DNA of 64,000 bases from Ruminiclostridium cellobioparum DSM 1351 = ATCC 15832 (GCF_000621505.1 NZ_JHYD01000003.1:291267-355266); one strand, 5' to 3'. Shown: positions 9,073 through 18,407, counted from the first letter of the stretch. Notes: generated by a model from the sequence alone, not told the origin. Program-made: numbers and translations.

Positions 9073-10746
9073 ATGGAGGGTAAAATGAAAATCAAAAAAA
9101 TTATTACATTATTAATAGCTGCAATTATGGTGTTCACATTGGGAGCATGCGGAAAAACTTCAAACAGCAATGCCGGGGAAAAAGAGGCAGATAGTGCTGC
9201 AAATAAGGATACGGCCCAGGCCATACATATAAATTTACCGGAAAGCTGGAATTTTGAATGCTTCTATACAATCATAACTCCTGCCAATTCCTCAAGCGGA
9301 TATGGAATAACCTATTATTTGACAAGTTTTTATGACACGCTTGTACAATATGATAAAAACGGAGAGCTCACCGGTTTGCTGGCCGAAAAGTGGTCGGTAA
9401 GCGAGGATGGAAAGGTGTATACCTTCAATATCAGAAAGGGTGTCAAATTTTCCGACGGGTCTGATCTGACCGCCGAAGATGTGGCAAAATCCCTTAAGGC
9501 CTCTCCTGTAAATCTAGGACAGTATAACGGCTCCTACGGCAAACTTTCAACTATTATACAGGATGTGAAAGCAACTGACGATTACACTGTTGAACTGCGT
9601 TTAACGCAGCCCTATTACAGTACTTTGCGGGATTTGTGCCTGGCAAATCCCTTTGGCATTGTTTCGGGTGAACAGTTGAATGACGACTTGACCGTAAAAG
9701 ACAGTTTTAAAACTGCAACCTATGGCACAGGTCCATATATGTACAAGGGAGATGGGGAGGGACAGACATACAATTTTGTGAAAAATCCTTTCTATTGGGG
9801 AGAAGCGCCCGATGTGGACAGTTTCTCAATCAAGGTGCTTGCCGATAATGACGCAAAAATTCTTGCTCTGAAAAATGGAGAAATTGATTTTATTTCTGGT
9901 ATTTCCAAGATTTCTTCCGAGAGTTACGAAGAAATGAAAAATTCCGGAAGCTTTGGAGCAAAAGCAGACGACAATGCGACACAAACCTATTATATAGGAT
10001 ATAACCTAAGCGATACGGTTTTCGGGGATAAGACTGTCAGAGAAGCCATATCCATGGCAATAGACAAACAAAATATAGTGGATAACATATATGGAGGACT
10101 TTATGAAAAAGCAGATACCTTTTTTTCAAAAGCATTGCCATATTGTGATGTTGAACAGACCGTATACGATTTTGATTTAGACAAGGCAAAAGCGCTGCTG
10201 GATGAGGCAGGGTACAAAGATAATGACGGAGACGGCATCAGAGAAAAAAATGGAAGCAAAATGGCCGCAGATTTCTTGTATCAGACAGGCTCGGCATCTG
10301 ATGACAACATGGTGGTTTATATTTGTGATCAATTAAAAAAGATAGGAATTCAACTGACACCGAAGTCCGCTCCCATGATGGACTGGTATGCCATGATAAC
10401 AGGCGGTAAATATGGTTTGACAGTTTTTAAAACACAGGGAGGATATTATGACCCGTCCAATGTTATCAGCAATATAGACCCGGCAATGTCAATGGACCCT
10501 ATAATGTCTCAAATCTCGGGTTTTTTGCCGGGCAAGGCACAACTGATCAGTGAAGTGAATTCTGCGACCGATGAAAAAAGAATTCAGGATATATATAATA
10601 CAATATTAACCGTCATGGCTGACAATTGCCTGAATACTCCTATTTATTACACTCATCAGGTGGTTTTGTACAATGACAAAATTGCAGATTATGAATTTAC
10701 ACGGGACGCAAATTTCACAGCAATTCAGAATATAAAGAGGCGGTAG
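9073..10746 (+). CDS. Extracellular solute-binding lipoprotein, family 5 (OppA/NikA/CntA type)
   Basis: Membrane-anchored receptor of the importer, 557 aa. Lys-rich start, hydrophobic core and lipobox LGAC give the lipidated Cys at about residue 26. Family 5 marks are visible: the domain opens with a YDTLVQYDKNGELTGLLAEK-like stretch, then SDGSDLTAEDVAKSL, TYGTGPYMY, and a C-terminal part that binds variable ligands. Such proteins bind peptides, nickel or metal-opine complexes. In this operon the natural guess is a metal-chelator complex, but the sequence does not show the ligand. The ATG at 9073 has SD AAGGA at 7 nt; an ATG at 9085 with GGAGGG is an alternative. Confidence 0.92.
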   Translation: MEGKMKIKKIITLLIAAIMVFTLGACGKTSNSNAGEKEADSAANKDTAQAIHINLPESWNFECFYTIITPANSSSGYGITYYLTSFYDTLVQYDKNGELTGLLAEKWSVSEDGKVYTFNIRKGVKFSDGSDLTAEDVAKSLKASPVNLGQYNGSYGKLSTIIQDVKATDDYTVELRLTQPYYSTLRDLCLANPFGIVSGEQLNDDLTVKDSFKTATYGTGPYMYKGDGEGQTYNFVKNPFYWGEAPDVDSFSIKVLADNDAKILALKNGEIDFISGISKISSESYEEMKNSGSFGAKADDNATQTYYIGYNLSDTVFGDKTVREAISMAIDKQNIVDNIYGGLYEKADTFFSKALPYCDVEQTVYDFDLDKAKALLDEAGYKDNDGDGIREKNGSKMAADFLYQTGSASDDNMVVYICDQLKKIGIQLTPKSAPMMDWYAMITGGKYGLTVFKTQGGYYDPSNVISNIDPAMSMDPIMSQISGFLPGKAQLISEVNSATDEKRIQDIYNTILTVMADNCLNTPIYYTHQVVLYNDKIADYEFTRDANFTAIQNIKRR

Positions 10747-10750
10747 TAAC

Positions 10751-11830
10751 ATGAAACGAGTGGGAGTTCTGGGAGGCACGGGGGAGATAGGAAAGAGAAC
10801 GGTAAATATTTTAAAAAATGAATACTCTCTTATGGCATCCTACTATACCAGATACCGTGAATCAGAAAAAAATTGTGCGTATGTTAAAATAGATATTTCG
10901 AATCCCGAAGAGATAAGGCATTTTTGTGAACAATGCGACATTATTGTAAACTGTGCTGGAGCTTCATATCTGAATGGGGAGAAAGTGGCCAGACTTGCCG
11001 CTGATCTCCGCATTCCTTATGTAGACCCCTCGGGAGAAGCATTTCTGGAAGAGAAAATATCCGATATAGAGAAGAATAATATTTTTGTTTTATCCAGCGG
11101 GTATTTTCCCGGGATGAGCGGATTATTAATGCGCCATATCTGTGAAGCTTTTGACAAACCGGAAAAAATCTGCGGGCTGAGTGTCAGTGAAGAGACGCCC
11201 AGCCAATCCGCAATTGAAGACTTTATCCTGACAAACCTGTCGGGCTTCGGGGTGGCCATGAGCTGCTATGATAATGGAAAAATAAAAAAGGATGAAAGTG
11301 AGATATTTGAGATTATAAGAAATAAGGGATATAAATTTCAAAATTATCTCACGGTTGAAACAGAGAGGATAGCCAGAAAGTATTCTCTCCAGAAGGCAAA
11401 TTGGTACAACTCCTCTTTTGGGGATGAAATAATACAAAAGCTGCAGGAAGCAGTTATAAAGCTGAAATCGGGAGGTGACGGATATAGGGCGATTGTCAGA
11501 GAAGTAATAGAAATGTTCCAAAAGAATGTAAAGGACAATGATCAATTCACTTATATTAAAATTGAAGGCCAGGGTATTACCGGCAATAGAAGAATTGTTA
11601 AAAAGGCTGAAATGACCAGTGACTGCAGTAGTGAAATAAGTGCAATAATAGCAGCTTATGCGGTAAAATCCGTCCTGACTTCAAATTTAAACAATGGAAT
11701 TTATTATGCAATGGATATTATCAACAGTAAAGCCTTGATTGAAGAACTGTCGGGTTTAAATGCAAGGTTGACTATTTGTGATGTGGAAGAGAGGAGGCTT
11801 GAACATGAGTACGAAGAAGGAGCAGTCTAA
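10751..11830 (+). CDS. Saccharopine dehydrogenase-like NAD(P)-dependent reductase; candidate thiazoline reductase
   Basis: Soluble 359-aa oxidoreductase. A Rossmann fold opens the protein (VGVLGGTGEIGKRT, residues 4-17), followed by the saccharopine-dehydrogenase-type CDIIVNCAGASYL and YVDPSGEAFLE segments. In pyochelin and yersiniabactin pathways a thiazoline ring is reduced by PchG/Irp3, which belong to another family. From memory, the enantio-pyochelin pathway uses a second class (PchK) related to saccharopine dehydrogenases. Position right behind a Cy-containing NRPS makes thiazoline-to-thiazolidine reduction the best inference. An opine-type reductive condensation is the alternative, because Opp-type importers also serve opine metallophores. 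The next gene overlaps its end by 26 bp. Confidence 0.8.
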   Translation: MKRVGVLGGTGEIGKRTVNILKNEYSLMASYYTRYRESEKNCAYVKIDISNPEEIRHFCEQCDIIVNCAGASYLNGEKVARLAADLRIPYVDPSGEAFLEEKISDIEKNNIFVLSSGYFPGMSGLLMRHICEAFDKPEKICGLSVSEETPSQSAIEDFILTNLSGFGVAMSCYDNGKIKKDESEIFEIIRNKGYKFQNYLTVETERIARKYSLQKANWYNSSFGDEIIQKLQEAVIKLKSGGDGYRAIVREVIEMFQKNVKDNDQFTYIKIEGQGITGNRRIVKKAEMTSDCSSEISAIIAAYAVKSVLTSNLNNGIYYAMDIINSKALIEELSGLNARLTICDVEERRLEHEYEEGAV

Positions 11831-12587
11831 GTTGCATATTATGGGAGACAGCTGCAGAAAGAAGGTAATGTTGATTCACGGAGTCGGGTTTTATTGGGAA
11901 ACCTGCTTTGCGCGTATTGTAAATGATCTGAAGGACAATTTTTGTTTGCTGATACCCGAACTGGAGGGGCATTGCTATGAACCCGGGGAAAATATGGTTT
12001 CTGTAAATGCAAGTGCAAACAATATCACTCATTCATTGCTGCAAAACCATTTCAGAGAAATAGACGCTGTTTACGGTATTTCTCTGGGAGCAAGCATAGC
12101 ATTGGAAATTGCCTTGCAAAACAAAATAAGTATTTCGAATTTGATTTTGGACAGCGGACAATATGAGTCCATGGGAGAAATGACGGAGCAATTTTCCACA
12201 GTAATGACCGGTGAATTTAAAAAGCTTATCAACGGCGAACATTTAATCTCTCCTGTCAAAGAAAATATGGGATATCTGTCAAATAATGATGTTGAGGTTT
12301 TGCAGCCGCTGATCTTTCCGGACATTACCCAGGAAGCCCTGTACAGGGCATTTCTGGCTGCCTACAGCTATGATATAAGGGAGAGAAGCGAAAGATTGGG
12401 AATGAAGGTTGGGATTATGCTGGGAGGGAATGAGATTTACGCCAAAAGCTCCATACCCCTGGTGGAGCGCATATGCCTGAACACACCCGAGATAAATGAA
12501 TTTCCAAATAAAGGCCATGCAGAGGTCTTAAGCAGGGAGCCTCAATTGATTTCCCAGTTGATCAGCAGATATTTGACCGGAGTGTAA
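11805..12587 (+). CDS. Alpha/beta-fold hydrolase in the NRPS operon
   Basis: Predicted cytoplasmic hydrolase, about 260 aa. An oxyanion-hole HGVGFYWET segment lies near residue 25, the nucleophile elbow GISLGAS near residue 90, and the His in NKGHAEVL near the C-terminus. It is not a close match to type II thioesterases of the PchC/YbtT kind in the parts I can read, yet it occupies the same place in the operon. A proofreading or product-modifying hydrolase is possible. The start chosen is ATG 11805 with SD GAGGAGG; the reading frame is open 27 bp further upstream. It overlaps the reductase gene, so the two are probably translated together. It is the last gene before the TetR promoter. Confidence 0.8.
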   Translation: MSTKKEQSKLHIMGDSCRKKVMLIHGVGFYWETCFARIVNDLKDNFCLLIPELEGHCYEPGENMVSVNASANNITHSLLQNHFREIDAVYGISLGASIALEIALQNKISISNLILDSGQYESMGEMTEQFSTVMTGEFKKLINGEHLISPVKENMGYLSNNDVEVLQPLIFPDITQEALYRAFLAAYSYDIRERSERLGMKVGIMLGGNEIYAKSSIPLVERICLNTPEINEFPNKGHAEVLSREPQLISQLISRYLTGV

Positions 12588-12602
12588 AGTAAGTTTTCTG
12601 TC

Positions 12603-12650
12603 TTGTTTGTCATCAACCATAGCTGTATAATGATTAAAACAGTGTTTTAA
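12603..12650 (+). promoter_or_regulatory. tetR promoter with palindromic operator
   Basis: A -35 TTGTTT (12603-12608), a 17-bp spacer and a perfect -10 TATAAT (12626-12631) are followed at once by the 17-bp palindrome TTAAAACAGTGTTTTAA (12634-12650, arms of 8 around a central G). The palindrome covers the expected transcription start of the TetR gene, the usual position for an autorepressor operator. That TetR binds here is inferred. Confidence 0.7.
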
Positions 12651-12659
12651 CAGAACAAA

Positions 12660-12707
12660 TTTCATTACAGTTTTATGGCCGCTAAGCGGCTCATGGAGGT
12701 TAATATG
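12660..12707 (+). repeat. Shared intergenic element, right half (copy C)
   Basis: TTTCATTAC, a GGCCGCTAAGCGGC mini-hairpin and CATGGAGGTTAATATG match the right half of copies A and B. The SD GGAGG and the ATG of the TetR gene are its last bases. The left half seen in the other two copies is absent; the promoter/operator takes its place. Confidence 0.55.
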
Positions 12708-13319
12708 GCTTTATGGGTTGAGGAAGCAACAGAAAATATTATTGCAGCTGCAAAAGAGGAGTTCTTAAAGTATGGTTTTATAGATGCTTCCTTAAGAAGA
12801 ATTGCAGATAAGGCAAACACAAGTCCGCGTTCGATTTATACCAGGTTTTCGGATAAGGAGGAATTATTTACTCATTTTGTAAAGGAACATTCAGATTATT
12901 TCCTGGCCGGTGTGGAGAAGTATTTAAAGGATTTCTCGGCATCACCGAAAGAGGAGCAGGTCGAAGGCAGAAAAGAAAATTCAAGTAATTTCGCTTTTAC
13001 CCTGCTGGATTACATTTATGACAACTTTGATGCCTTTTATCTGATTGTCTGTTGTTCGAAAGGAACGGTTTATGAAAACTTCATAGAGCAGATTGCAGCT
13101 CTGGAAACAGAGCATACGCAAAAATATCTTATTGCCATTGATTCGGAAATAAAAGATTTGCCCAAGGTTACGGCAGAATTCATCCATATGATGAGCCGTT
13201 CGTTCTTTGACGGCTTTTTTGAGACGGTCAGACATGGATTTGACCGCGAAAAGGCCAGGGAGCATATACGGAAGCTTATTTTATTTCACAATGGAGGATG
13301 GGAAAAGTTTTTGATTTAG
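12705..13319 (+). CDS. TetR/AcrR family transcriptional regulator
   Basis: DNA-binding repressor of 204 aa. The N-terminal helix-turn-helix (IIAAAKEEFLKYGFIDASLRRIADKANTSPRSIYTRFSDKEELF) is a textbook TetR HTH; the C-terminal ligand domain is not assignable. The start is ATG 12705 behind GGAGG; an in-frame ATG at 12675 lies inside the repeat and lacks an SD. It has its own promoter with a palindrome over the start site and is followed within 40 bp by two ABC transporter genes. A likely task is control of these transporters and perhaps of the whole metallophore locus. Confidence 0.9.
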   Translation: MALWVEEATENIIAAAKEEFLKYGFIDASLRRIADKANTSPRSIYTRFSDKEELFTHFVKEHSDYFLAGVEKYLKDFSASPKEEQVEGRKENSSNFAFTLLDYIYDNFDAFYLIVCCSKGTVYENFIEQIAALETEHTQKYLIAIDSEIKDLPKVTAEFIHMMSRSFFDGFFETVRHGFDREKAREHIRKLILFHNGGWEKFLI

Positions 13320-13359
13320 AGACTGTTTAACCATTTTATAGGAGAAAGAAGGTTTTGAT

Positions 13360-15150
13360 ATGAAACAAGGAAACGATAGGATAAAACGGCTCCTTAGTTT
13401 TTGTGGGCGAAGCCGTTGGTTGCTCACACTGTCCCGTATTTTATCAGGCATCAGTGCACTTTTTATTCTTATTCCGTTTCTGTGTGTATATTTTGCAGCC
13501 AGAGAGCTGATCGCCGTTTTTTCCGGGAGTGCCCTGGATAACGGCCAGCTGCTCCGGTGGGGAATATATGCGTTGGTTTTTGAGTTTGTGGGATTGGCAA
13601 TTTATTTTATTGCCTTGCTGTGTTCCCATGTTGTTGCCTTTAGAACCGAAAAGAATCTGAAGATGGCGGCTCTGACACATTTGGCAAGGATGCCCATGGG
13701 CTATTTCGACACAAATCCCAGCGGCAAGCTGAGAAAGATTATTGATGACAACAGCTTTCAGACCCAGACTTTTATTGCCCATCAGCTTCCCGACCTGGTA
13801 GGGGCATATGTGACCATGGCAGCCAGCGTTATTCTGATGCTGGCCTTTGACTGGCGGGTTGGCTTACCGCTGCTGCTGCTGTTCGGAATTGGTTTTTTCC
13901 TGCAGGGTTCTTTGATCGGCAAGGAAAGCATGGAATTTATGAAAACCTACCAGGATTCTCTGGAAACTATGAATCATGAAGCGGTAGAGTATATACGCGG
14001 TATCTCGGTTGTCAAAGTATTTGGCCAGACAGTGCGGTCTTTTACAAAATTCAACGGGGCAATAAAATCCTACCGGGATTATGCGCTTGCCTATACCATG
14101 TCCTGCCGGAAAGGGATGGTGGCGTTTACGTCTGTTATCAACTCGGGCTTTATTGTGCTGGTACCGGCGGCTCTTATCATCGGAGCTTTGTCAGCAAACC
14201 TGGCAGGCTTTATGCAAAGTTTTATTTTCTACCTGATTTTTTCTCCTGCTTGTGCTGTTATGCTTAATAAAATCATGTATATGACAAGTTACAAAATGCA
14301 GGCCGAGGAGTCCATGCGGAGAATTGATATGATTCTGACCGCAGAGCCTCAAACTGAGACAGACAGCCCCAGAACTGCCAATGCACATGATGTTTCCTTC
14401 GAGGATGTTACTTTCACTTACGAAAACACAGATAAGCCTGCCGTAGCCCATCTCAGCTTTAAAGCCGGAGCAGGAACCACAACCGCATTGGTCGGTCATT
14501 CCGGTTCGGGCAAGAGTACGGCAGCCAGTCTGATTCCCCGCTTTTATGATGTGCAGGAGGGAGCTGTCAAAATCGGGGGAGTGGATGTGAGAGATTTGTC
14601 TCATGAGGATCTGATGAAAAAAGTGGCTTTCGTATTCCAGGACCCCAAGCTGTTTAAGGATACACTATTGGCAAATATCTGCGCGGCCCGTCCCACGGCT
14701 ACAAGGGAAGAAGCTCTGAAAGCAGCGCATCTTGCCCAATGTGATGATATTCTGGAGAAGTTCCCCAAAGGCATTGATACTGTGATTGGAAGCAAGGGGG
14801 TCTATTTATCGGGAGGCGAAGCCCAGAGGATCGCCATAGCAAGAGCCATTTTAAAAGATGCTCCCATAGTGATCCTGGATGAGGCGACGGCATTTGCCGA
14901 TCCCGAAAACGAATACCAGATTCAGCAGGCATTTGAGGGTCTGGTAAAGGGAAAAACGGTCATTATGATTGCCCACAGACTGTCAGCGGTACAGGAGGCG
15001 GACCGGATACTTGTGATGAAGCAGGGGCGTCTGGCAGAAAGCGGAACACATGATGAGCTGTTGAAATGTGATAACGAATACGCCCGCATGTGGGATAACT
15101 ATAAGAAAACTACAAAGTGGCATATAGGAAATGAGGTGAAAGTATGCTGA
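13360..15150 (+). CDS. ABC transporter, fused TMD-NBD, YbtP-like
   Basis: Half-transporter of 596 aa: six-TM exporter-fold domain (about 1-320) and nucleotide-binding domain with Walker A GHSGSGKST, signature LSGGEAQR, Walker B IVILDEATAFAD and H-loop IAHRLSAV. It overlaps the next gene (another fused half-transporter) by 7 bp, so the two very likely heterodimerise. Such pairs beside salicylate-type siderophore genes (YbtP/YbtQ, IrtA/IrtB) import the ferric siderophore despite the exporter fold; related pairs export drugs or peptides. No siderophore-interacting FAD domain as in IrtA is present. Confidence 0.88.
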   Translation: MKQGNDRIKRLLSFCGRSRWLLTLSRILSGISALFILIPFLCVYFAARELIAVFSGSALDNGQLLRWGIYALVFEFVGLAIYFIALLCSHVVAFRTEKNLKMAALTHLARMPMGYFDTNPSGKLRKIIDDNSFQTQTFIAHQLPDLVGAYVTMAASVILMLAFDWRVGLPLLLLFGIGFFLQGSLIGKESMEFMKTYQDSLETMNHEAVEYIRGISVVKVFGQTVRSFTKFNGAIKSYRDYALAYTMSCRKGMVAFTSVINSGFIVLVPAALIIGALSANLAGFMQSFIFYLIFSPACAVMLNKIMYMTSYKMQAEESMRRIDMILTAEPQTETDSPRTANAHDVSFEDVTFTYENTDKPAVAHLSFKAGAGTTTALVGHSGSGKSTAASLIPRFYDVQEGAVKIGGVDVRDLSHEDLMKKVAFVFQDPKLFKDTLLANICAARPTATREEALKAAHLAQCDDILEKFPKGIDTVIGSKGVYLSGGEAQRIAIARAILKDAPIVILDEATAFADPENEYQIQQAFEGLVKGKTVIMIAHRLSAVQEADRILVMKQGRLAESGTHDELLKCDNEYARMWDNYKKTTKWHIGNEVKVC

Positions 15151-16877
15151 AACGTGCATTTGCCCTTAGTGACCGGGGTTCCGGGGATTTGAACAAGGGA
15201 ATCGCCGCCGCCACCTTACATAATCTTTGCCTGATGTTTCCGGTGGGTCTGCTCATGCTGCTTGTAATGGAACTTCTGGACATTATTTCAGGGGAGAAGG
15301 CTGCGCTGGGGAAATCCGTACCCTTATACTGCGCTGCAGCAATCGTATTGTTTGCGGCAGTGTTTGCTTCCCAATGGCTGCAATATAATAAAACCTATAC
15401 TGTGGCATATGAGGAGAGTGCAAACAGGAGAAACGTTCTGGCAGAAAAATTGCGCAAATTACCTATGTCCTTTTTCGGAAAAAAGAACATGGCGGATTTG
15501 ACAGCCACCATCATGGGAGACTGTACCGCACTTGAACGCACTTTTTCCAATGCCATTCCAATGCTGTTCGGCACCATTTTTATGTTTATTATCACCTCTG
15601 CCGGACTGCTTATTTTTGACTGGAGAATGGGACTTTGCATCGTAATTCCGGTGCCGGTGGCCGCGCTGGTTATCATATTGGCCCGGAAGGCCCAGGAGAA
15701 AGCCGAGCTGGCCAATCTTGATGCCAAAAGAGCTGCTTACGACGGAGTTCAGGAATATCTGGATACAATCCGGGAACTGAAATCCTCCTCCAGAGAGGCG
15801 GAATACCTGGAAGGTCTGGAAAAGAAGCTGGAGAACGTAGTGCGCTGCTCTTTCAAAAATGAAATGGCACCAGGAGCCTCCACCACCGCCGCTCAATTTT
15901 TATTGCGCTTTGGATTGGTTGCGGTTCTTCTTGTGGGGGGATACCTTGTAGCAGTTGGAGAATTGTCTGTTCCGTTTTTTATTCTGTTTCTTATAATTGC
16001 CGGAAGGATTTATGATCCCTTTAACAGCTGCTTTATGCTTTTGGCAGAAATCTTTTCGGCACAGGTCAGCATCAAACGGATGAAAGCCATAGATGCAACA
16101 CCCGAGCAGACAGGTTCTGTCATATGCAATAACAAGGGGTATGATATTGAATTCAAGGATGTGGTTTTTTCCTATAATGAGGAGCCGGTGCTGAATGGTA
16201 TCACCTTTACGGCAAAACAGGGGGAGGTAACAGCCCTGGTGGGGCCGTCGGGCAGCGGAAAATCCACGGCCTCAAAACTGGCGGCGCGGTTCTGGGATGC
16301 CGACTCCGGCAAAATTACACTTGGAGGAGTGGATGTGACCGGTGTGGAACCGGAAACCCTGCTGAAAAACTTCGCCGTCGTTTTCCAGGATGTTCTGCTG
16401 TTTGACGATACGGTAATGGAAAACATACGGTTAGGCCGCCGGGATGCCACCGACGAAGAGGTAAGGGCCGCAGCCCGGGCCGCCCAGTGTGAGGAATTCA
16501 TCAACCGTCTGCCCCAGGGCTACCAGACGAATATCGGTGAGAATGGAAGCTCCCTGTCGGGCGGTGAACGGCAGCGCATTTCCATAGCCCGGGCCCTACT
16601 GAAGGATGCTCCGGTCATTCTGCTGGATGAGGCCACCGCATCCATGGATGCTGAAAGTGAAACCCTGGTGCAGGAAGCTTTGTCTGCGCTGCTGGGAAAG
16701 AAAACAGTGATGGTCATTGCCCACAGGATGAGGACGGTTGCCAATGCCGATAAGATTGTGGTTCTGGATAAGGGGCTTGTCAGCGAACAGGGCACGCCTG
16801 CCGAACTTATGGCAAAGGGCGGGCTATACGCACGTATGGTAGCACTTCAACGGGAATTAACGCGTGATGCCGGTTGA
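15144..16877 (+). CDS. ABC transporter, fused TMD-NBD, YbtQ-like
   Basis: Partner half-transporter, 577 aa. Six-TM region to about residue 310, then Walker A GPSGSGKST, signature LSGGERQR, Walker B VILLDEATASMD and H-loop IAHRMRTV. Its ATG overlaps the stop of the first half-transporter, the arrangement expected for an obligate heterodimer expressed in equal amounts. Base composition is visibly more GC-rich here (gcc, cgg and ggc codons) than in the NRPS/importer genes, so the TetR-transporter block may have a different history. Role inferred from context: movement of the metallophore across the membrane. Confidence 0.88.
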   Translation: MLKRAFALSDRGSGDLNKGIAAATLHNLCLMFPVGLLMLLVMELLDIISGEKAALGKSVPLYCAAAIVLFAAVFASQWLQYNKTYTVAYEESANRRNVLAEKLRKLPMSFFGKKNMADLTATIMGDCTALERTFSNAIPMLFGTIFMFIITSAGLLIFDWRMGLCIVIPVPVAALVIILARKAQEKAELANLDAKRAAYDGVQEYLDTIRELKSSSREAEYLEGLEKKLENVVRCSFKNEMAPGASTTAAQFLLRFGLVAVLLVGGYLVAVGELSVPFFILFLIIAGRIYDPFNSCFMLLAEIFSAQVSIKRMKAIDATPEQTGSVICNNKGYDIEFKDVVFSYNEEPVLNGITFTAKQGEVTALVGPSGSGKSTASKLAARFWDADSGKITLGGVDVTGVEPETLLKNFAVVFQDVLLFDDTVMENIRLGRRDATDEEVRAAARAAQCEEFINRLPQGYQTNIGENGSSLSGGERQRISIARALLKDAPVILLDEATASMDAESETLVQEALSALLGKKTVMVIAHRMRTVANADKIVVLDKGLVSEQGTPAELMAKGGLYARMVALQRELTRDAG

Positions 16878-16951
16878 ATTAAATATGCTTTCCAGCTTAT
16901 AAGTCTGTTACTGGTCCGTAAGATAGCTTCAAAATATAAAAATAGTACTCA

Positions 16952-16980
16952 GGTTAAATTAACCGGCACCACCCGTTAAT
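16952..16980. promoter_or_regulatory. Dyad-symmetric sequence upstream of the salicylate-synthase gene
   Basis: GGTTAAATTAACC (16952-16964) is a perfect 13-bp palindrome. Overlapping it, AAATTAACCGG pairs with CCGTTAATTT across six bases, with one bulged base. It lies 25-50 bp before the start codon and could be an operator or a weak terminator. No classical Fur box (GATAATGATAATCATTATC type) was seen in the 128-bp gap. Confidence 0.4.
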
Positions 16981-17005
16981 TTGATTTTTGAAAGCGAGGT
17001 TATTT

Positions 17006-18358
17006 ATGAGAAAATATTATGAAAAAAACATCCCAAATGAGATCAGAAATACAGTTTACGAGACTGCTGCCCATTTATGCAGCGGTGAAAAGGATAATGT
17101 TTATTTATATGAAAACAATGATTGTGTCTCTGTGGGCGTAGGGATATATAGTGAGATAATAGTTACTGCAGAAGAGATTGTTATTAAAAGGAAGAACGCC
17201 GGACAGAGTATGAAGGTATCTGATCTCTGCCGGGACCTCGATAATCTATTCAAATCCTTAGAGGTTGATTCCTGGAGAGCATATGGAATTGCAAAGTTCG
17301 GGCTGGCAAGATACATATATGGTCTTAACGTTGGAGCCGAAACTGGAGAGCTTCTTCATTTGATCATACCGGACAGGGAATATAGAATCGATAAGGAAAC
17401 AATCCTGCTGAGGGCTTTGAATGAGGACTATATAAAAACCATGGAGAAAAACATATTCAATGTATTTCTAAACGGTGAGAAGGAAGAAAACGTTACGTTT
17501 TATGATGGGAAAGAAGTATTGTTATTTGACGAAGAATATTATAAGAATATCGTTGGACTGGCTGTGAAAGAGATAGGAAATAAAGAATACCAGAAAGTCA
17601 TCCTGTCCAGAAAAATTCCGGTGCACAGCAGATTGGATATGCTGCAGACTTACATACACGGAAGGCACAGAAACACTCCGGCAAGGTCATACTTTTACAG
17701 TTTTCCCAATTTAGAGGTGACGGGCTTTAGCCCCGAAACCATTGCTGAAGTGGATGCTTCCGGTACTGTTTATACCTTTCCTCTTGCAGGAACCAGGGCT
17801 TTGACCGGAGATTCAAAAACAAATAAAAATTTAAAAAAAGAATTACTGCAAGATCCAAAGGAAATAGCCGAACATGCCATTTCGGTAAAGCTGGCTGATG
17901 AAGAGCTGGAACAGGTGTGTGTGCCGGGTTCGGTAGCGGTAACGGAGTTTATGTCGGTTATGGAACGTGGAACAGTACAGCATTTGGGTTCCAGATTAAG
18001 AGGAAAGCTCAGGGCCGAGTACAATCCATGGCATGCAATTTTCAAGCTGTTTCCGGCTGTTACTGCTTCCGGAATCCCTAAAAAAGAAGCAATTGAAGCA
18101 ATTGGAAGGATTGAGAAGGATGCACGTGATTTATACAGCGGCGGTGTGCTGACCTATGATAGCAATGGAACCCTGGACGCAGCGCTGGTATTGAGAAGCA
18201 TATTTCAGAATGAGGAAGAAACCTGGGTCAGGGTAGGAGCCGGAATTGTTGAAATGTCAAATCCCGAAAGGGAGCTGGCGGAAACCCTGGAAAAGGTCAG
18301 CAGTATTGCAGGACAATTGGTTGAAGAACAGAAGCGATATATACAACTATCTGTCTGA
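17006..18358 (+). CDS. Chorismate-utilising enzyme, probable salicylate synthase (Irp9/MbtI/YbtS-like)
   Basis: Cytoplasmic MST-family enzyme of about 450 aa, the size of Irp9 and MbtI. Hallmarks in the C-terminal chorismate-binding fold: SRKIPV near residue 200, GFSPETIAEVDASG, FPLAGTRALTGD, VMERGTVQHLGSRLRG, and YSGGVLTYDSNGTLDAALVLRS, with the Mg-binding Glu in the last GAGIVEMSNPERELAET segment. The family turns chorismate into isochorismate and, in the salicylate synthases, on to salicylate plus pyruvate. No separate isochorismate-pyruvate lyase is nearby, favouring the bifunctional type. Start ATG 17006 with SD GCGAGG; the frame stays open 18 bp upstream to a TTG. It supplies the aryl cap expected for a pyochelin/yersiniabactin-like product. 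Confidence 0.83.
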   Translation: MRKYYEKNIPNEIRNTVYETAAHLCSGEKDNVYLYENNDCVSVGVGIYSEIIVTAEEIVIKRKNAGQSMKVSDLCRDLDNLFKSLEVDSWRAYGIAKFGLARYIYGLNVGAETGELLHLIIPDREYRIDKETILLRALNEDYIKTMEKNIFNVFLNGEKEENVTFYDGKEVLLFDEEYYKNIVGLAVKEIGNKEYQKVILSRKIPVHSRLDMLQTYIHGRHRNTPARSYFYSFPNLEVTGFSPETIAEVDASGTVYTFPLAGTRALTGDSKTNKNLKKELLQDPKEIAEHAISVKLADEELEQVCVPGSVAVTEFMSVMERGTVQHLGSRLRGKLRAEYNPWHAIFKLFPAVTASGIPKKEAIEAIGRIEKDARDLYSGGVLTYDSNGTLDAALVLRSIFQNEEETWVRVGAGIVEMSNPERELAETLEKVSSIAGQLVEEQKRYIQLSV

Positions 18359-18407
18359 TTGGATTGAAAGTAAACACATCGGAGCTGAGAAAATTAATTA
18401 AAGCGTT

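Noticed and set aside
12675..12704. Upstream ATG of the TetR gene
   Set aside because: Located within the shared repeat, no SD before it; ATG 12705 has GGAGG at the right distance and gives the normal TetR start.
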